From Streptomyces poriferorum (lineage in GTDB: Bacteria; Actinomycetota; Actinomycetes; Streptomycetales; Streptomycetaceae): a stretch of 64,000 bases of DNA. The notes below the pieces were generated by a model. That model saw only the letters and a program-made list of their open reading frames with translations. It made no database searches and was not told the DNA's origin. Both the position numbers and the translations under genes were made by a program. The stretch spans positions 31,136-95,135 of the forward strand of contig NZ_JAELVH010000006.1 in the NCBI RefSeq assembly GCF_019399235.1, read 5' to 3'. Every line of letters starts with the position of its first letter. Position 1 is the stretch's first letter. This document shows positions 63,856-64,000 of the stretch, piece by piece.

Positions 63856-64000
63856 GGTGGGTTCCTTTCGTCGCCGCGCAGGGCCGTGCCGCGGGCGGGA
63901 GGCATGAGGTGGGGGTTGCGCGGACCGGACAGGCGGACGAGACCCGTGCGCGGGCAGCGGGCATCGTCCGCCCGGGCCGGGGTCGTCGAGGGCGGCCGGC

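Overview
The window is 64 kb of very GC-rich actinobacterial chromosome, almost certainly from a Streptomyces. Evidence: third-codon-position G/C bias throughout; heavy use of GTG starts and 4-bp ATGA/GTGA overlaps; promoters of the TTGACN-17/18-TANNNT type; leaderless leader peptides; and small proteins that resemble Streptomyces-restricted families. I see no tRNA, rRNA, CRISPR array, insertion sequence or integrase.

Layout, left to right. (1) 1-2.3 kb: the C-terminal part of a secreted subtilisin-like protease with a strong terminator. (2) 2.4-6.9 kb: a complete urease operon ureABCFGD without ureE, with a good promoter before ureA. (3) 6.9-10.2 kb: an SDR oxidoreductase behind a perfect 14-bp inverted repeat, and a convergent MFS exporter preceded by an apparent leaderless 6-aa leader peptide plus hairpin. 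(4) 9.2-13.2 kb: a translationally coupled two-component system whose kinase is a tandem duplication with a degenerate second half, followed by a nucleotidyltransferase. (5) 13.4-14.7 kb: a small secreted protein and a DHFR-like reductase. (6) 14.9-23.6 kb: a seven-gene glycerol/glycerol-3-phosphate operon (MFS carrier, glycerol kinase, GlpD, FAD oxidase, GlpP-type antiterminator, ABM-domain protein, alcohol dehydrogenase). Its leader contains a real intrinsic terminator with a run of seven U, the arrangement expected for GlpP-controlled antitermination. (7) 23.7-31.5 kb: a secreted amidase, a nitroreductase, an ACP/ketosynthase/hydrolase mini-cluster and a large extracellular nuclease.

(8) 31.7-43.1 kb: an organosulfur region. 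A ROK regulator and a seven-gene operon (flavin reductase, sulfonate-type ABC importer, NtaA/DszA-type monooxygenase, a giant fused ABC exporter, aldo/keto reductase) are each preceded by a leaderless cysteine-containing leader peptide, which suggests cysteine-responsive attenuation. (9) 43.1-49.6 kb: small proteins, a CoA transferase, a TerD protein, a DMT transporter and an AlkZ-like protein. (10) 48.8-53.1 kb: a GAF-LuxR (RamA-like) regulator divergent from two coupled acyl-CoA ligases, with a GC palindrome that fits the RamA motif. (11) 53.1-56.8 kb: a GNAT, a zinc-ribbon/Mrr-like protein and glyoxylate carboligase behind two IclR-like operators.

(12) 56.9-63.9 kb: an eight-gene, tightly overlapping biosynthetic operon: condensation domain (frameshifted as sequenced), AurF-like di-iron N-oxygenase, an amino acid:[carrier protein] ligase of the seryl-tRNA-synthetase fold, nitronate-monooxygenase-like flavoprotein, PPTase, ACP, ATP-grasp ligase and methyltransferase. 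It looks like a self-contained route to an N-oxidised, amino-acid-derived amide and is the most likely undescribed system here. It may continue past the right edge.
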